NCBI GenBank assembly: GCA_003557085.1
Contig: PWPR01000061.1
Coordinates: forward strand, 1-14,742
DNA from: Clostridia bacterium
GTDB lineage: Bacteria; Bacillota; UBA994; PWPR01
Reading direction: 5' to 3'
Length of the DNA: 14,742 bases
Made by a program: the position numbers and the translations under genes. The notes beneath the pieces were generated by a model that made no database searches, had not been told where the DNA came from, and worked only from the letters and a program-made list of their open reading frames with translations. Shown here one piece after another: positions 1-7,062 of the stretch. Within the stretch, counting starts at the first letter, position 1, and each line of letters starts with the position of its first letter.

Positions 1-735
1 ATTGCATATTTAACACTTTGTGTTGCCCATAAAGATACTTTAAGTCTGTCTAAATACTCTTCTTTACTGGTTCACTTCTTAATCTATAGAATTTATAACA
101 CTTATAGCATTTGCAATCCTTGCCATTGCTGCTTGTCTTTTAACAGCTTGATTTGGCATGAAGCTTTTATAAGATGTATACATGCTCTTACAGTTCTTCA
201 TGCCTCTAAGGAAAAAGGCATCATTTATACTAATTCTATACTCCCACTCTGCTTTCCTTCATAGTCATAGTAAATTTTAACCATCCACTATATTTGACTA
301 ATAGAGCTAATAAGAAAACTTACTATTTATGTAGGCATGAATGATTACTATATAATGCAAAGATACTTCATTAGTTTTAATTAGCCATTAGTAAAACAAA
401 TGATTCTAGCAATCTCTCTGTGAATATCTATACCAAGATCACTAGTAATAAAAATCATACTTTAAAACGTAGAATAATTAAGCTTATTTTGTCCAACAAA
501 AACTTATGAAATCATTGAAACTGGATGGGGCTGCATATGTTTGAATAAGAGAAAAAATAGCATTATATAAACAGGTGCTCCTTACTGGGCTAGCTTGCAC
601 AGATCTCTTGCAAAGTATACTTATTAAGAAATAATAAGTTTTATTTCAAGGGAATGTATTAGTAATATGTGCAAAGCATGTATTTTATGAATTGAAAATT
701 ACTGAAAGATCTTCTTAATATTTTACAGTTCTTAA
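1..735. other. Gene-poor AT-rich stretch with decayed coding remnants
   Basis: No intact gene is visible here on either strand. The left part contains one coding-like remnant on the minus strand (79-284, listed separately). A second very short minus-strand frame, 381-458, reads MIFITSDLGIDIHREIARI and then stops after 25 residues; it could be a scrap of a gene but is too short to support. The rest, about 460-735, is AT-rich with stops in all frames. I see no tRNA, CRISPR repeat or long inverted repeat. The stretch looks like eroded accessory DNA upstream of the amidohydrolase promoter. Confidence 0.5.
79..284 (-). pseudogene. Decayed reading frame of unknown family
   Basis: On the minus strand a coding-like frame ends at a TAA at 79-81 and reads back without stops to about 258; its last part is AVKRQAAMARIANAISVINS followed by I-D. 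Just upstream, a different frame starts with an ATG at 282-284 and reads MVKIYYDYEGKQSG before stopping. Joining the two near 243-250 by one frameshift gives a plausible 60-70 residue protein with mixed composition, basic and amphipathic, and no membrane segment. I do not recognise the family. The frame break, the short length and the absence of a clear ribosome binding site make a pseudogene or gene scrap more likely than a functional small gene. Confidence 0.35.
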
Positions 736-764
736 TTGACTCCTAAATTGCTTATTGATATAAT
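736..764 (+). promoter_or_regulatory. Sigma-A promoter of the amidohydrolase operon
   Basis: TTGACT at 736-741 and TATAAT at 759-764 are separated by exactly 17 bp, an almost perfect housekeeping promoter. Transcription should begin near 771, leaving a leader of about 75 nt before the ATG at 848. The -10 box lies inside a small dyad, TTGAT-ATA-ATCAA at 755-767, which could be a repressor site but is short enough to be chance. Confidence 0.75.
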
Positions 765-847
765 CAAAAAACAATGTCTTTAATTGTCCTTTAATGAACT
801 AAATTGAAAGTAGTTACAAAATGAATATTAGGAAAGGATGTTGCAAA

Positions 848-2047
848 ATGAACAAGTTTTTGCAGAGTGCTATGTCAATTAAGGAGAAAGTAGTTGGTTA
901 TAGAAGACAGTTGCATCAAATACCCGAGCTAAGCATGGAGCTACACGAGACAAGTGCCTATGTTAAGAAAACCTTAGAGAAGCTAGGATATAAACCAGAA
1001 GTTTTGGCTAAAACAGGCTTAGTAGCAACTTTAGAAGGGAAAAAGCCAGGGAAAGTTATACTTATTAGAGCTGATATGGATGCTTTACCTATCAAAGAGG
1101 AAGTTGATTTACCATTTAAATCGCAAAATGATAATATGCATGCCTGTGGCCATGATATGCATACCGCAATGTTATTAGGGGCTGCAGAAGTCTTAAAAGA
1201 ATTTGAGCATGAGCTAGAGGGTACAGTTAAGTTTATGTTCCAGCCAGCTGAGGAAACATTGATTGGGGCAAAGGCTATGATAGAGGATGGCATATTAGAG
1301 GATCCTAAAGTTGATGCAGCAATGATGATTCACGTGTTCTCTAACATGCCATTACCCTCAGGATTAATTATTTTACCTGGAGCGGGGGCTAGTTCTGCAG
1401 CATCAGACTGGTTTGAAGTAACTATTCAAGGAAAGGGTGGGCATGGTGCGATGCCAGACACAACAGTTGATCCTCTTAATGTAATAGCTCATTTGCATCT
1501 AGCTCTTCAAACTATAAACAGTAGAGAAGCCCCGCCAAGTCAAGGATTAGTTGTTACTGTAGGAAAAATGGGTGGTGGAAATGTTAACAATGTTATACCA
1601 GATACTGCTAGTTTAGCAGGGACAGTTAGAACCTTTGATGCTGACTTAAGAGATTTTGTTGAAAAAAGAATCAAGGAGATAGCTGATTCTACTGCAAAGA
1701 CATTTAGAGCAGAAGCTAAAGTTGAGTATAGGAGAGGAGTTCCTTCTGTTGTCAATAGTCAAGATATGATTAGTCTAGCAAGAAGTACGTTTACTAATCT
1801 TTTAGACAATAAAGCTGTTCTCGAATTTGAAGATTTGATGCCAGGTGGGAAAATGATGGGTTCAGAGGACTTTGCTTTTGTGTCTCAAGAGGTACCAAGC
1901 TTAATGATAGGACTTTCTGCAGGCAACTCAAATGAGGATTATAAGTATCCACAACATCATCCACAAGTTAAGTTTGACGAAAAAGCTTTGCCTGTTGGAG
2001 TAGCTGCATATGCAAGTCTAGCATATGACTATTTAATGAAAAAGTAG
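848..2047 (+). CDS. M20 family metallo-amidohydrolase (peptidase M20D type)
   Basis: A 399-residue cytoplasmic metal-dependent amidohydrolase of the M20 family, subfamily D, whose relatives split N-acyl amino acids, hippurate or indoleacetyl-amino acids into acid and amino acid. Visible are the N-terminal catalytic half with LHQIPELS (22-29), RADMDALP (74-81), the metal motif HACGHDMHT (98-106; likely ligands Cys100 and His102), PAEE (133-136; Glu135/136), His162, the inserted dimerisation domain starting at GKGGHGAMP (195-203), then GSEDF (338-342) and the closing His370/His371. Length is normal for the family. An in-frame ATG at 821 lies 27 nt upstream, but AGGAAAGGATG at 830-840 is the natural ribosome binding site for the ATG at 848, so I choose 848. 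It is the first gene of a tight operon with two membrane proteins, which suggests it acts on an imported substrate. No signal peptide is present. The exact substrate cannot be read from the sequence. Confidence 0.93.
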   Translation: MNKFLQSAMSIKEKVVGYRRQLHQIPELSMELHETSAYVKKTLEKLGYKPEVLAKTGLVATLEGKKPGKVILIRADMDALPIKEEVDLPFKSQNDNMHACGHDMHTAMLLGAAEVLKEFEHELEGTVKFMFQPAEETLIGAKAMIEDGILEDPKVDAAMMIHVFSNMPLPSGLIILPGAGASSAASDWFEVTIQGKGGHGAMPDTTVDPLNVIAHLHLALQTINSREAPPSQGLVVTVGKMGGGNVNNVIPDTASLAGTVRTFDADLRDFVEKRIKEIADSTAKTFRAEAKVEYRRGVPSVVNSQDMISLARSTFTNLLDNKAVLEFEDLMPGGKMMGSEDFAFVSQEVPSLMIGLSAGNSNEDYKYPQHHPQVKFDEKALPVGVAAYASLAYDYLMKK

Positions 2048-2060
2048 AAAGGAAAAAATT

Positions 2061-2756
2061 ATGGGTATACAAGAGAGCACCTTTTTATATATTGCGGTAA
2101 TAGCTGGTTTAGCTTATATTGCCTTTATAGCTATAACTTTTTTGAGAAAATCATGGAAAAGAGCTGCTGAGATTGGCATTTCAAAGACACAGCTTATGAA
2201 TGTTGTCAAATCATCAGTAAGCTTTAGTATTGTGCCATCTATAGCAATAGTAATTGGATTTGTGGGTATAGCTGCTATGTTAGGAGTGCCTTGGCCTTGG
2301 TTTAGATTGTCAGTTGTAGGGTCTGTGGGTTATGAAATAATGGCTGCGGATATGGCTTTAACTTCATCAGGCGCTTCAATTGGTAGTATGTCAAATAGTG
2401 ACTTTGTTTTAGTTATGTATGTTATGAGTGTCTGTATGTTAGGAGGACTTATTACTGCTACATTGTTTGCTAAAAGAATACAGAAAGGCACTATCAGTTT
2501 AAAGGATAAAGATCCAAAATGGGGAGCATTAGGAAATTCTACTTTTATGCTAACTATTGTAGCGGTATTTCTAGTGCCAATGATTTTAGGTGGTGGGGTT
2601 ACTTTGCTAACCTTTTTAACTAGCTTAGTTACAGCTGTAATACTGGGAATATTAGTTAGAAAATTCAAAATTCTCTGGCTGACTAACTTTATATTAGCAA
2701 TAAGTTTGCTAGTTGCTATGACATCATCAGTGATCTGGACTAACATATTAGGGTAG
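2061..2756 (+). CDS. DUF5058-like multi-pass membrane protein
   Basis: A 231-residue integral membrane protein with about six hydrophobic segments, at roughly residues 8-28, 51-75, 113-137, 160-178, 180-200 and 204-226. It matches what I recall of the DUF5058 family of small Clostridial membrane proteins; this assignment is from memory of the sequence style and gene context. A short motif-rich stretch between segments 2 and 3 contains PWPWFRLSVVGSVGYEIMAA (77-96). Intact polar residues, including Glu92 and Asp97, lie between hydrophobic segments and could form a substrate or ion path. The gene starts 13 nt after the amidohydrolase stop with an AGAAAGGA binding site, and the next gene starts 10 nt after its stop, so the three are surely co-transcribed. 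The likely role is half of a two-part transporter for the amidohydrolase substrate, but transport has not been shown for this family as far as I know. Confidence 0.75.
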   Translation: MGIQESTFLYIAVIAGLAYIAFIAITFLRKSWKRAAEIGISKTQLMNVVKSSVSFSIVPSIAIVIGFVGIAAMLGVPWPWFRLSVVGSVGYEIMAADMALTSSGASIGSMSNSDFVLVMYVMSVCMLGGLITATLFAKRIQKGTISLKDKDPKWGALGNSTFMLTIVAVFLVPMILGGGVTLLTFLTSLVTAVILGILVRKFKILWLTNFILAISLLVAMTSSVIWTNILG

Positions 2757-2766
2757 GTGATAAATA

Positions 2767-3480
2767 ATGAAAACAACAGAACAATATATGGATTCAACAC
2801 ATAGATTAGGAAGAATTTTTACGATAGGAACTATAATTTTAATGGTAGGATTACCTACATTAGCAGCAATTATTTTTGATGCATTTCCTGGATTCGTTGA
2901 TATCTTTGCAGCATCAGTTGGTCTCATGGCAATCTTTTTACCAATAACTATAGCAGAAGTATTTTCATATGGACCAGTATTAGGAAGTTCTATCTACATT
3001 ACATTTATTACTGGCAATGTGCTCAATCTTAAATTGCCAGTAGCAACAAATGCAATCAGCTTACTTGATTTACAACAAGGGACAGAAGAAAGTGACGTTG
3101 TTTCGTCTATAGCAGTTGCAGCTTCTTCTCTAGTTACTATTTCAATAATTGCACTAGGTGCTTTTTTAATGGTGCCATTACAACCACTGCTTACAACGCC
3201 AGAAGTGCAAGTTGCGAGCAATTATATTTTACCTGCTTTATTTGGAGCATTAGCTTTGGGTATACTAAATAATAATTTAGGTGGAGGTTATATTGCTAAA
3301 GGTAGAATGAAAGGTGCAGTTTTACCTGTTATTATAGTTGCTATTATATTCTTTGTAGCACCTATGCTTGTTCAGCAACTACAAGGAGTTTTAATACTGT
3401 TTCTCTTGCCTATAACATTTTTCACCACAAAGTATATGTATAATAAAGGCATAATAGAGGTAGAGAATAATAAAGAGTGA
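2767..3480 (+). CDS. Small multi-pass membrane protein, partner of the DUF5058-like protein
   Basis: A 237-residue membrane protein with six or seven hydrophobic segments (about 16-38, 42-65, 70-83, 112-138, 150-168, 183-203, 206-221), an N-terminal cytoplasmic-looking tail and a charged C-terminus (VENNKE). Notable are the loop SYGPVLGSSIYITFITGN (67-84) with Gly, Pro and Asn, and LNNNLGGGYIAKGRMKG (167-183) between membrane segments, resembling re-entrant or substrate-contacting loops of secondary transporters. I do not recognise a named family with confidence. The ribosome binding site AGGTGAT sits just before the ATG, overlapping the stop of the preceding gene region. Size and topology close to those of its upstream neighbour suggest a heteromeric complex of two unlike but similar-sized subunits. 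A strong terminator follows 9 nt after the stop, making this the last operon gene. Confidence 0.75.
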   Translation: MKTTEQYMDSTHRLGRIFTIGTIILMVGLPTLAAIIFDAFPGFVDIFAASVGLMAIFLPITIAEVFSYGPVLGSSIYITFITGNVLNLKLPVATNAISLLDLQQGTEESDVVSSIAVAASSLVTISIIALGAFLMVPLQPLLTTPEVQVASNYILPALFGALALGILNNNLGGGYIAKGRMKGAVLPVIIVAIIFFVAPMLVQQLQGVLILFLLPITFFTTKYMYNKGIIEVENNKE

Positions 3481-3488
3481 TATAAGAG

Positions 3489-3518
3489 GGACTAAGTCAG
3501 GTTGGCTTAGTCCTTTTT
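3489..3518 (+). terminator. Rho-independent terminator of the amidohydrolase operon
   Basis: GGACTAAG at 3489-3496 pairs perfectly with CTTAGTCC at 3506-3513 around a 9-nt loop, followed at once by TTTTT. It begins 9 nt after the stop of the second membrane protein. Read on the other strand the hairpin lacks a T run, so it should work only in the plus direction. Confidence 0.9.
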
Positions 3519-3689
3519 GACATGTGACAGATATGGCTCTAAACTAACTGGAAAACGACCAGTCATAAAATTAAGACACAGGAAACCACGTCGGTTTGCC
3601 TCGTGGTAGCTTACAGTTATTCTTCGCCAAGTGTAGTGAACCACAAAGTGACAAAAGTTATATAGTTGAAGAGCTCAAAAACTATTGAT
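3519..3689. other. Intergenic stretch with possible small stem-loops
   Basis: No gene is visible. CCACG at 3586-3590 can pair with CGTGG at 3602-3606, or alternatively AAACC at 3583-3587 with GGTTT at 3593-3597. This could be a piece of the RNA part of the group II intron whose reverse transcriptase remnant follows, but I do not find the conserved domain V hairpin or the GUGYG-type 5' end, so that link is inference only. Confidence 0.3.
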
Positions 3690-3840
3690 ACTAGGGCACC
3701 TCAGGGAGGTGCTGTCTTTAAACCTATGTCTAGCTAAACTAGATAAAGAGCTTGAAAATCGAGGGCTTCGATGTATTAGATATACTAATGATGTAGATAT
3801 TTACATGAAAAGTATTGAATCAAAAAATCAACTTTCTTAA
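3690..3840 (+). pseudogene. Remnant of a group II intron reverse transcriptase/maturase
   Basis: From 3693 the plus strand reads TRAPQGGAVFKPMSS then stops; from 3739, one frame over, it reads LDKELENRGLRCIRYTND followed by VDIYMKS and a TAA at 3838-3840. Group II intron reverse transcriptases (LtrA type) have the order TPQGG, then SPLLANI, then LDKELEKRGH, then RYADD and IYVKS, so order and spacing match that family well. The catalytic YADD is changed to YTND, losing one of the two metal-binding aspartates, the middle is frameshifted with stops, and the parts before and after are absent. It is therefore a dead fragment, about 50 codons, of an intron that once inserted here. Its end overlaps the stop of the minus-strand regulator by 3 bp. 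Confidence 0.8.
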
Positions 3841-5162
3841 TCTATTAAGGTATACTTTTCAGCAAACTTAAGTTCTGCATATCTTTTTGGACGTCCTCTA
3901 GTATTAGCTTGTTTCTCATAATAGAACCTGATATCTCCATTATTCTCAGAGATAGTATTTAGTATTCGATTTGCACTTCTTGGAGTTATTTCAAGATGCT
4001 GAGCAAGCTCGTCTGAACTTACTACAGTAGATTTCTTTAACTTTGTCAAAGCTATCATTTTCTGTAAATTTAGATGATTTACCTGATACTTACTTGCTAG
4101 CTCTTGGAGTTCTTTATCAGGAATATTTTTGATTTTGATTTTTTTGGTCTTGTTAAGAGGGCCTAGTATTTCGTTTTTCTCATTAATAAAATAAATATCT
4201 TCAGGATTGCTTTTTGCCATATAAATAGCTTTTTCTGCCTGGAGCCTTGCTTGATACAAATTAGTACCGACTCCTATTCCTATTCTTACCTTTGCTGGCA
4301 AACTATCTTTAATAGCTTCAATAATTTCTAAGGACTCAAAATTCTTAGAAAGCCTTTTTATATCTTCATAGTTTGTCATAACTTCTAGTTGGCCTTCACT
4401 GTCTTTAATATTGAAGCTATAACCATTTAACTGCCTTTCTTTAGTCAAAGCTTGCTTAACAATTCTAATACTATCTTTTCGCTGCTTCTGATTTGAAGAG
4501 AAGTCTGGAGTTATCATTATTACACTCGGCAGTTGGTTTTGAGTTTCTTTTTCTAAGAAAAGCCTCAAAATTTGTGCAAAAAAACTCACCATATAACTTT
4601 TGGGGGGGCTTAAATATATACAAGGATACCCTAGCTTAGTTAAGTCTTCTTCAAAAGTTCCAAGTCTTGTTAAAGATAAGTCAATCTTACCTGACCTGTG
4701 AAGCTCTACATGTTTCTCAAATGTTTTCTTAGTAAAAGTATTTAAATCATCTATCTCTAAAGAGTTAAATACTGGCCATTGCTCCTTAGGTAAGAGGCTT
4801 TTCAAATCTAAATAGTTATTATATGGTAGGGCTATGTCTATAAAAACTCTAGAAAAATCAAAGTTTCTATCTTTTAATAATAGTTTAAAGAATACTTTTT
4901 CTATGTCTACATACAACTCATTAATAAAATATACAGGCAGTTCTAGCCGTTTAATAACTTGTGTAAGCGCAAAATAGAATACCAATCCACTTAATACAAA
5001 ACAATCCACCTCACTAGAGTATTCTCTATACAACTTTGCTATATCAGAGTTATCTAGAGCAATAAGTTTAATCAATTCTATATCAGGAGGAATTTCAATA
5101 TTAGATTCACTAAAAGCCTTATCGAAAGATTTGCTCATTATTAAACCAATTTTTATTTTCAT
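3837..5162 (-). CDS. Transcriptional regulator with degenerate GGDEF-like domain and C-terminal winged helix
   Basis: A 441-residue soluble protein. Residues 1-200 form an alpha/beta region starting KIKIGLIMSKSF and including DCFVLSGLVFYFAL (53-66), reminiscent of ligand-sensing N-domains such as that of PrpR, though this is a loose resemblance. Residues about 214-332 resemble a GGDEF/GTP-cyclohydrolase-III-type fold: the strand-helix signature VRIGIGVGTNLYQARLQAEK (292-311) is typical, but no GGDEF active-site loop is visible, so it probably binds a ligand rather than making cyclic di-GMP. The C-terminal part from about 355 looks like a winged helix (SSDELAQHLEITPRSANRIL, 382-401) with a basic RGRPKR wing (422-427). 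On the minus strand AGAAGGTG precedes the ATG at 5160-5162. It stands alone and converges on the amidohydrolase/DUF5058 operon, for which it is the nearest candidate regulator; that link is inference. Confidence 0.7.
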   Translation of the reverse strand: MKIKIGLIMSKSFDKAFSESNIEIPPDIELIKLIALDNSDIAKLYREYSSEVDCFVLSGLVFYFALTQVIKRLELPVYFINELYVDIEKVFFKLLLKDRNFDFSRVFIDIALPYNNYLDLKSLLPKEQWPVFNSLEIDDLNTFTKKTFEKHVELHRSGKIDLSLTRLGTFEEDLTKLGYPCIYLSPPKSYMVSFFAQILRLFLEKETQNQLPSVIMITPDFSSNQKQRKDSIRIVKQALTKERQLNGYSFNIKDSEGQLEVMTNYEDIKRLSKNFESLEIIEAIKDSLPAKVRIGIGVGTNLYQARLQAEKAIYMAKSNPEDIYFINEKNEILGPLNKTKKIKIKNIPDKELQELASKYQVNHLNLQKMIALTKLKKSTVVSSDELAQHLEITPRSANRILNTISENNGDIRFYYEKQANTRGRPKRYAELKFAEKYTLID

Positions 5163-5194
5163 AATACACCTTCTAAATGTTAAATTCTCTCTTT

Positions 5195-5224
5195 AGTATA
5201 TCAGAGAGTATCTAAGAGGTGAAA
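5195..5224 (-). promoter_or_regulatory. Possible promoter of the GGDEF-like regulator
   Basis: On the minus strand TTTCAC (5219-5224) and TATACT (5195-5200) are 18 bp apart, some 30 nt upstream of the regulator start. The -10 match is good and the -35 match poor, so this is tentative. Confidence 0.3.
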
Positions 5225-5384
5225 GAAATAAAAGAATAGAACTGCCTATTCATTAAAAAATGATTGTAGTATATGGCTGATATAGAATCTTTGCAAGACA
5301 AATGAAAGCAAAAGTGAAAGCAAGAATTAAATGGAGAGAGTTCTAGTTGTAAGCGCGAAGTTATATTAAATAAAAAATATTTAA
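5225..5384. other. AT-rich stretch without a supported gene
   Basis: Between the regulator promoter and the membrane-protein remnant I see no convincing frame. The sequence is rich in A runs and has stops in most plus-strand frames. It may be the eroded front part of the remnant that follows at 5385-5698. Confidence 0.4.
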
Positions 5385-5698
5385 CTAGTAAAAAGATTGA
5401 TAAAAAAGATAAAAACATCATCACTAGATCCAGAAATTCTAAAACTAGGAAAAACAGTGTTATAACTAGAAGAGATTTTTTAACTACCCCAAGCAATTGC
5501 TTTTGCTAGAGGTGGTGGACTGGTGGATGCTGGCACAATTCTCCTGGTTATGAGCATCACTTTTATAGGTAATTTTGTACTAAGGTTTGGTTTCTTGCAT
5601 GGCTCTTGGGTTCTTTTGTGGAGCGCACTTGTTGCAATTATATAGATTCAGCAATTAATAGCGCAGTTCTAAATGAGAGGTTTATCAAAATTGACTAA
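5385..5698 (+). pseudogene. Broken membrane-protein gene, family unrecognised
   Basis: One plus-strand frame from 5385 reads LVKRLIKKIKTSSLDPEILK then LGKTVL, a stop (5463-5465), LEEIF, a second stop (5481-5483), then 53 residues with coherent membrane-protein character including FARGGGLVDAGTILLVMSIT and FIGNFVLRFGFLHGSWVLLW. It stops at 5643-5645; one frame over it continues as DSAINSAVLNERFIKID to a TAA at 5696-5698. Two in-frame stops and one frameshift within about 100 codons, in a sequence that otherwise reads smoothly, indicate a decayed gene rather than chance. The hydrophobic stretches suggest one or two membrane helices of a permease-like protein near its C-terminus. I cannot name the family. 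No intact start or ribosome binding site is visible. Confidence 0.45.
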
Positions 5699-5794
5699 AA
5701 GCAATTGAAGAATAAGAGATTTCTTAGAAATTCTTAAAAAGATTCTATATATTTTAAATTAATATGTATTATTCCTTAAATATATCAATTTAAC

Positions 5795-5833
5795 TATTGA
5801 TTATTATAAGTATGTGGTATATAATAATCAATA
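5795..5833 (+). repeat. Perfect 14-bp inverted repeat, probable operator
   Basis: TATTGATTATTATA at 5795-5808 is the exact reverse complement of TATAATAATCAATA at 5820-5833, with an 11-bp spacer. The left arm contains the -35 box and the right arm the -10 box of the cupin promoter. A dimeric regulator bound here would block RNA polymerase. There is no T run after it and it lies upstream of the likely start of transcription, so it is a DNA site rather than a terminator. Confidence 0.7.
5797..5825 (+). promoter_or_regulatory. Promoter of the SCP2-cupin/GNAT operon
   Basis: TTGATT at 5797-5802 and TATAAT at 5820-5825 are 17 bp apart, immediately upstream of the cupin-protein gene. Both boxes lie inside the 14-bp inverted repeat, so the promoter is probably repressed. 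The leader would be only about 20 nt. Confidence 0.7.
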
Positions 5834-5854
5834 ATTAAAACTGGAGGGTTGAAG

Positions 5855-6529
5855 ATGATAAGTATTTTAGAGAAAATGGCGTGTAACTATCTGAGGGTCA
5901 AACCTAAAGAGCTTGTGGGATCGATAAATATTGAAATTTATAAAGATGTGTTTAATTTAGTGCTTGATGAAAATGACGCTAAAGTTAGTAGTGGAGGCGA
6001 TGAAAATGCATTCATTACCTTAACGATGAATAATGAAACATGGGATAATTTAGTAAGCGGAAAGTGGAATGGTATGACTGCTGCGGGAAGAGAACATATG
6101 CGACAGAGTACTCCGCTGGACTTTAAGTTTGGAAAGAACACCCAGCTCTCACCAGCACTAATGCAAGATTTGTATCACTTAGCTATGCATTTCTTTAATA
6201 CCACTTATCCTACACATGCCTATTTTGGTTTAGAGCATACTAGGGTGATACACGGTGGCAATGCAGTAGCTTTAGCATATGGACCAGGGGTTAGAAGTGC
6301 ATATTATGCAGTCAAAGGCGATGAGCAAATTAATGCTGATGAAAAAGATCCATGGTCACAGTGTTTTATGGTAATTGGTGGCTCAGGAACAGCTACAATT
6401 GATGGTGTGGCAATGAAAATTGAAAAAGGAATGGCCATTCATGTACAGCCAAATGTAACACACACTTTTGTAGCTGATGAAGGTGAAATTTTAGAAGGTA
6501 TATGGCTAGCTTACGGTAAGAATGCTTAG
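5855..6529 (+). CDS. SCP2-like / cupin two-domain protein
   Basis: A 224-residue cytoplasmic protein. Residues about 25-100 resemble an SCP2-like lipid-binding domain (YKDVFNLVLDENDAKVSSGG, then FITLTMNNETWDNLVSGKWN, typical of the beta-sheet and tunnel region). Residues about 128-222 form a single cupin domain: GGSGTATIDG (175-184), KGMAIHVQPNVTHTFV (191-206). The usual first cupin motif HxH...E is not seen; only His196 and His203 remain, so metal binding may be altered or lost and a small-molecule sensing role is possible. The ATG at 5855 is chosen because GGAGGG at 5843-5848 lies 6 nt upstream; a TTG at 5849 is too close. The gene is preceded by an operator-like inverted repeat and overlaps the next start by one base (TAGTG), so the acetyltransferase is translationally coupled. 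Substrate unknown; domain calls are from motif reading. Confidence 0.75.
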   Translation: MISILEKMACNYLRVKPKELVGSINIEIYKDVFNLVLDENDAKVSSGGDENAFITLTMNNETWDNLVSGKWNGMTAAGREHMRQSTPLDFKFGKNTQLSPALMQDLYHLAMHFFNTTYPTHAYFGLEHTRVIHGGNAVALAYGPGVRSAYYAVKGDEQINADEKDPWSQCFMVIGGSGTATIDGVAMKIEKGMAIHVQPNVTHTFVADEGEILEGIWLAYGKNA

Positions 6530-7062
6530 TGATAAAAGAACTTAGTTTTGATGATTTAAAGTTTGAAAATTTTCAATATTTTTCAAGGTTGCAAATTACA
6601 ACAAAAAAATACACTTATGAAAATGAAAGCTTAGAAGTTGAAGAAGTAAACTTCATTAATAATTGGGACGAAAATGATTTGTCTACTATATTAAAAGAGC
6701 TTATTCAAGAGAAAGAACAAGGTAGTTATGTTGTTGGGAAAGTTGAGAATAGTAAAATCATAGCTTTTGGATGTCTTAAGTTCGAGAGATTTGGAACTAA
6801 GCAGCAATATGTTCAACTACTTGCTTTACATGTTTCAAATGGTTCTAGAGGTAAAGGAGTTGGGCAACAGTTATTTAAAATGTGTGTGGATAAAGCTGCC
6901 AAGAGTAATGTCAGTAAAATTTTCATTAGTGCTCATCCTGCTTTTGAAACACAAATGTTTTACAAAAAAGTCGGATGTGTGTTAGCTCAAGAAAGAAACC
7001 AAGCTCTTAATGAGCTTGAACCATTTGATATCCAGCTTGAATACAATATAAAAAGAGCCTGA
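6529..7062 (+). CDS. GNAT family N-acetyltransferase
   Basis: A 177-residue soluble acyltransferase that should move an acetyl group from acetyl-CoA to an amine. The core is visible: strand 4 VQLLALHV (95-102), the pyrophosphate-binding motif A SRGKGVGQQL (106-115), and motif B with AHPAFETQMFYKKVGC (135-150). The N-terminal 60 residues are less typical and probably form the acceptor side. It starts with GTG overlapping the cupin stop codon by one base and has no strong ribosome binding site of its own, so translation probably depends on the upstream gene. The stop codon TGA at 7060-7062 sits in the loop of the terminator hairpin. Acceptor substrate unknown; pairing with the SCP2-cupin protein suggests a shared small-molecule pathway, which is inference. 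Confidence 0.85.
   Translation: MIKELSFDDLKFENFQYFSRLQITTKKYTYENESLEVEEVNFINNWDENDLSTILKELIQEKEQGSYVVGKVENSKIIAFGCLKFERFGTKQQYVQLLALHVSNGSRGKGVGQQLFKMCVDKAAKSNVSKIFISAHPAFETQMFYKKVGCVLAQERNQALNELEPFDIQLEYNIKRA

Noticed and set aside
3519..3689. Functional group II intron RNA
   Set aside because: No domain V, no typical intron 5' end, and the reverse transcriptase is destroyed.
5212..5496. A 94-codon minus-strand open frame rich in Phe, Leu and Ser
   Set aside because: It is the complement of an AT-rich, A-run-rich stretch, has low-complexity composition, no ribosome binding site, and overlaps the better-supported plus-strand membrane-protein remnant.
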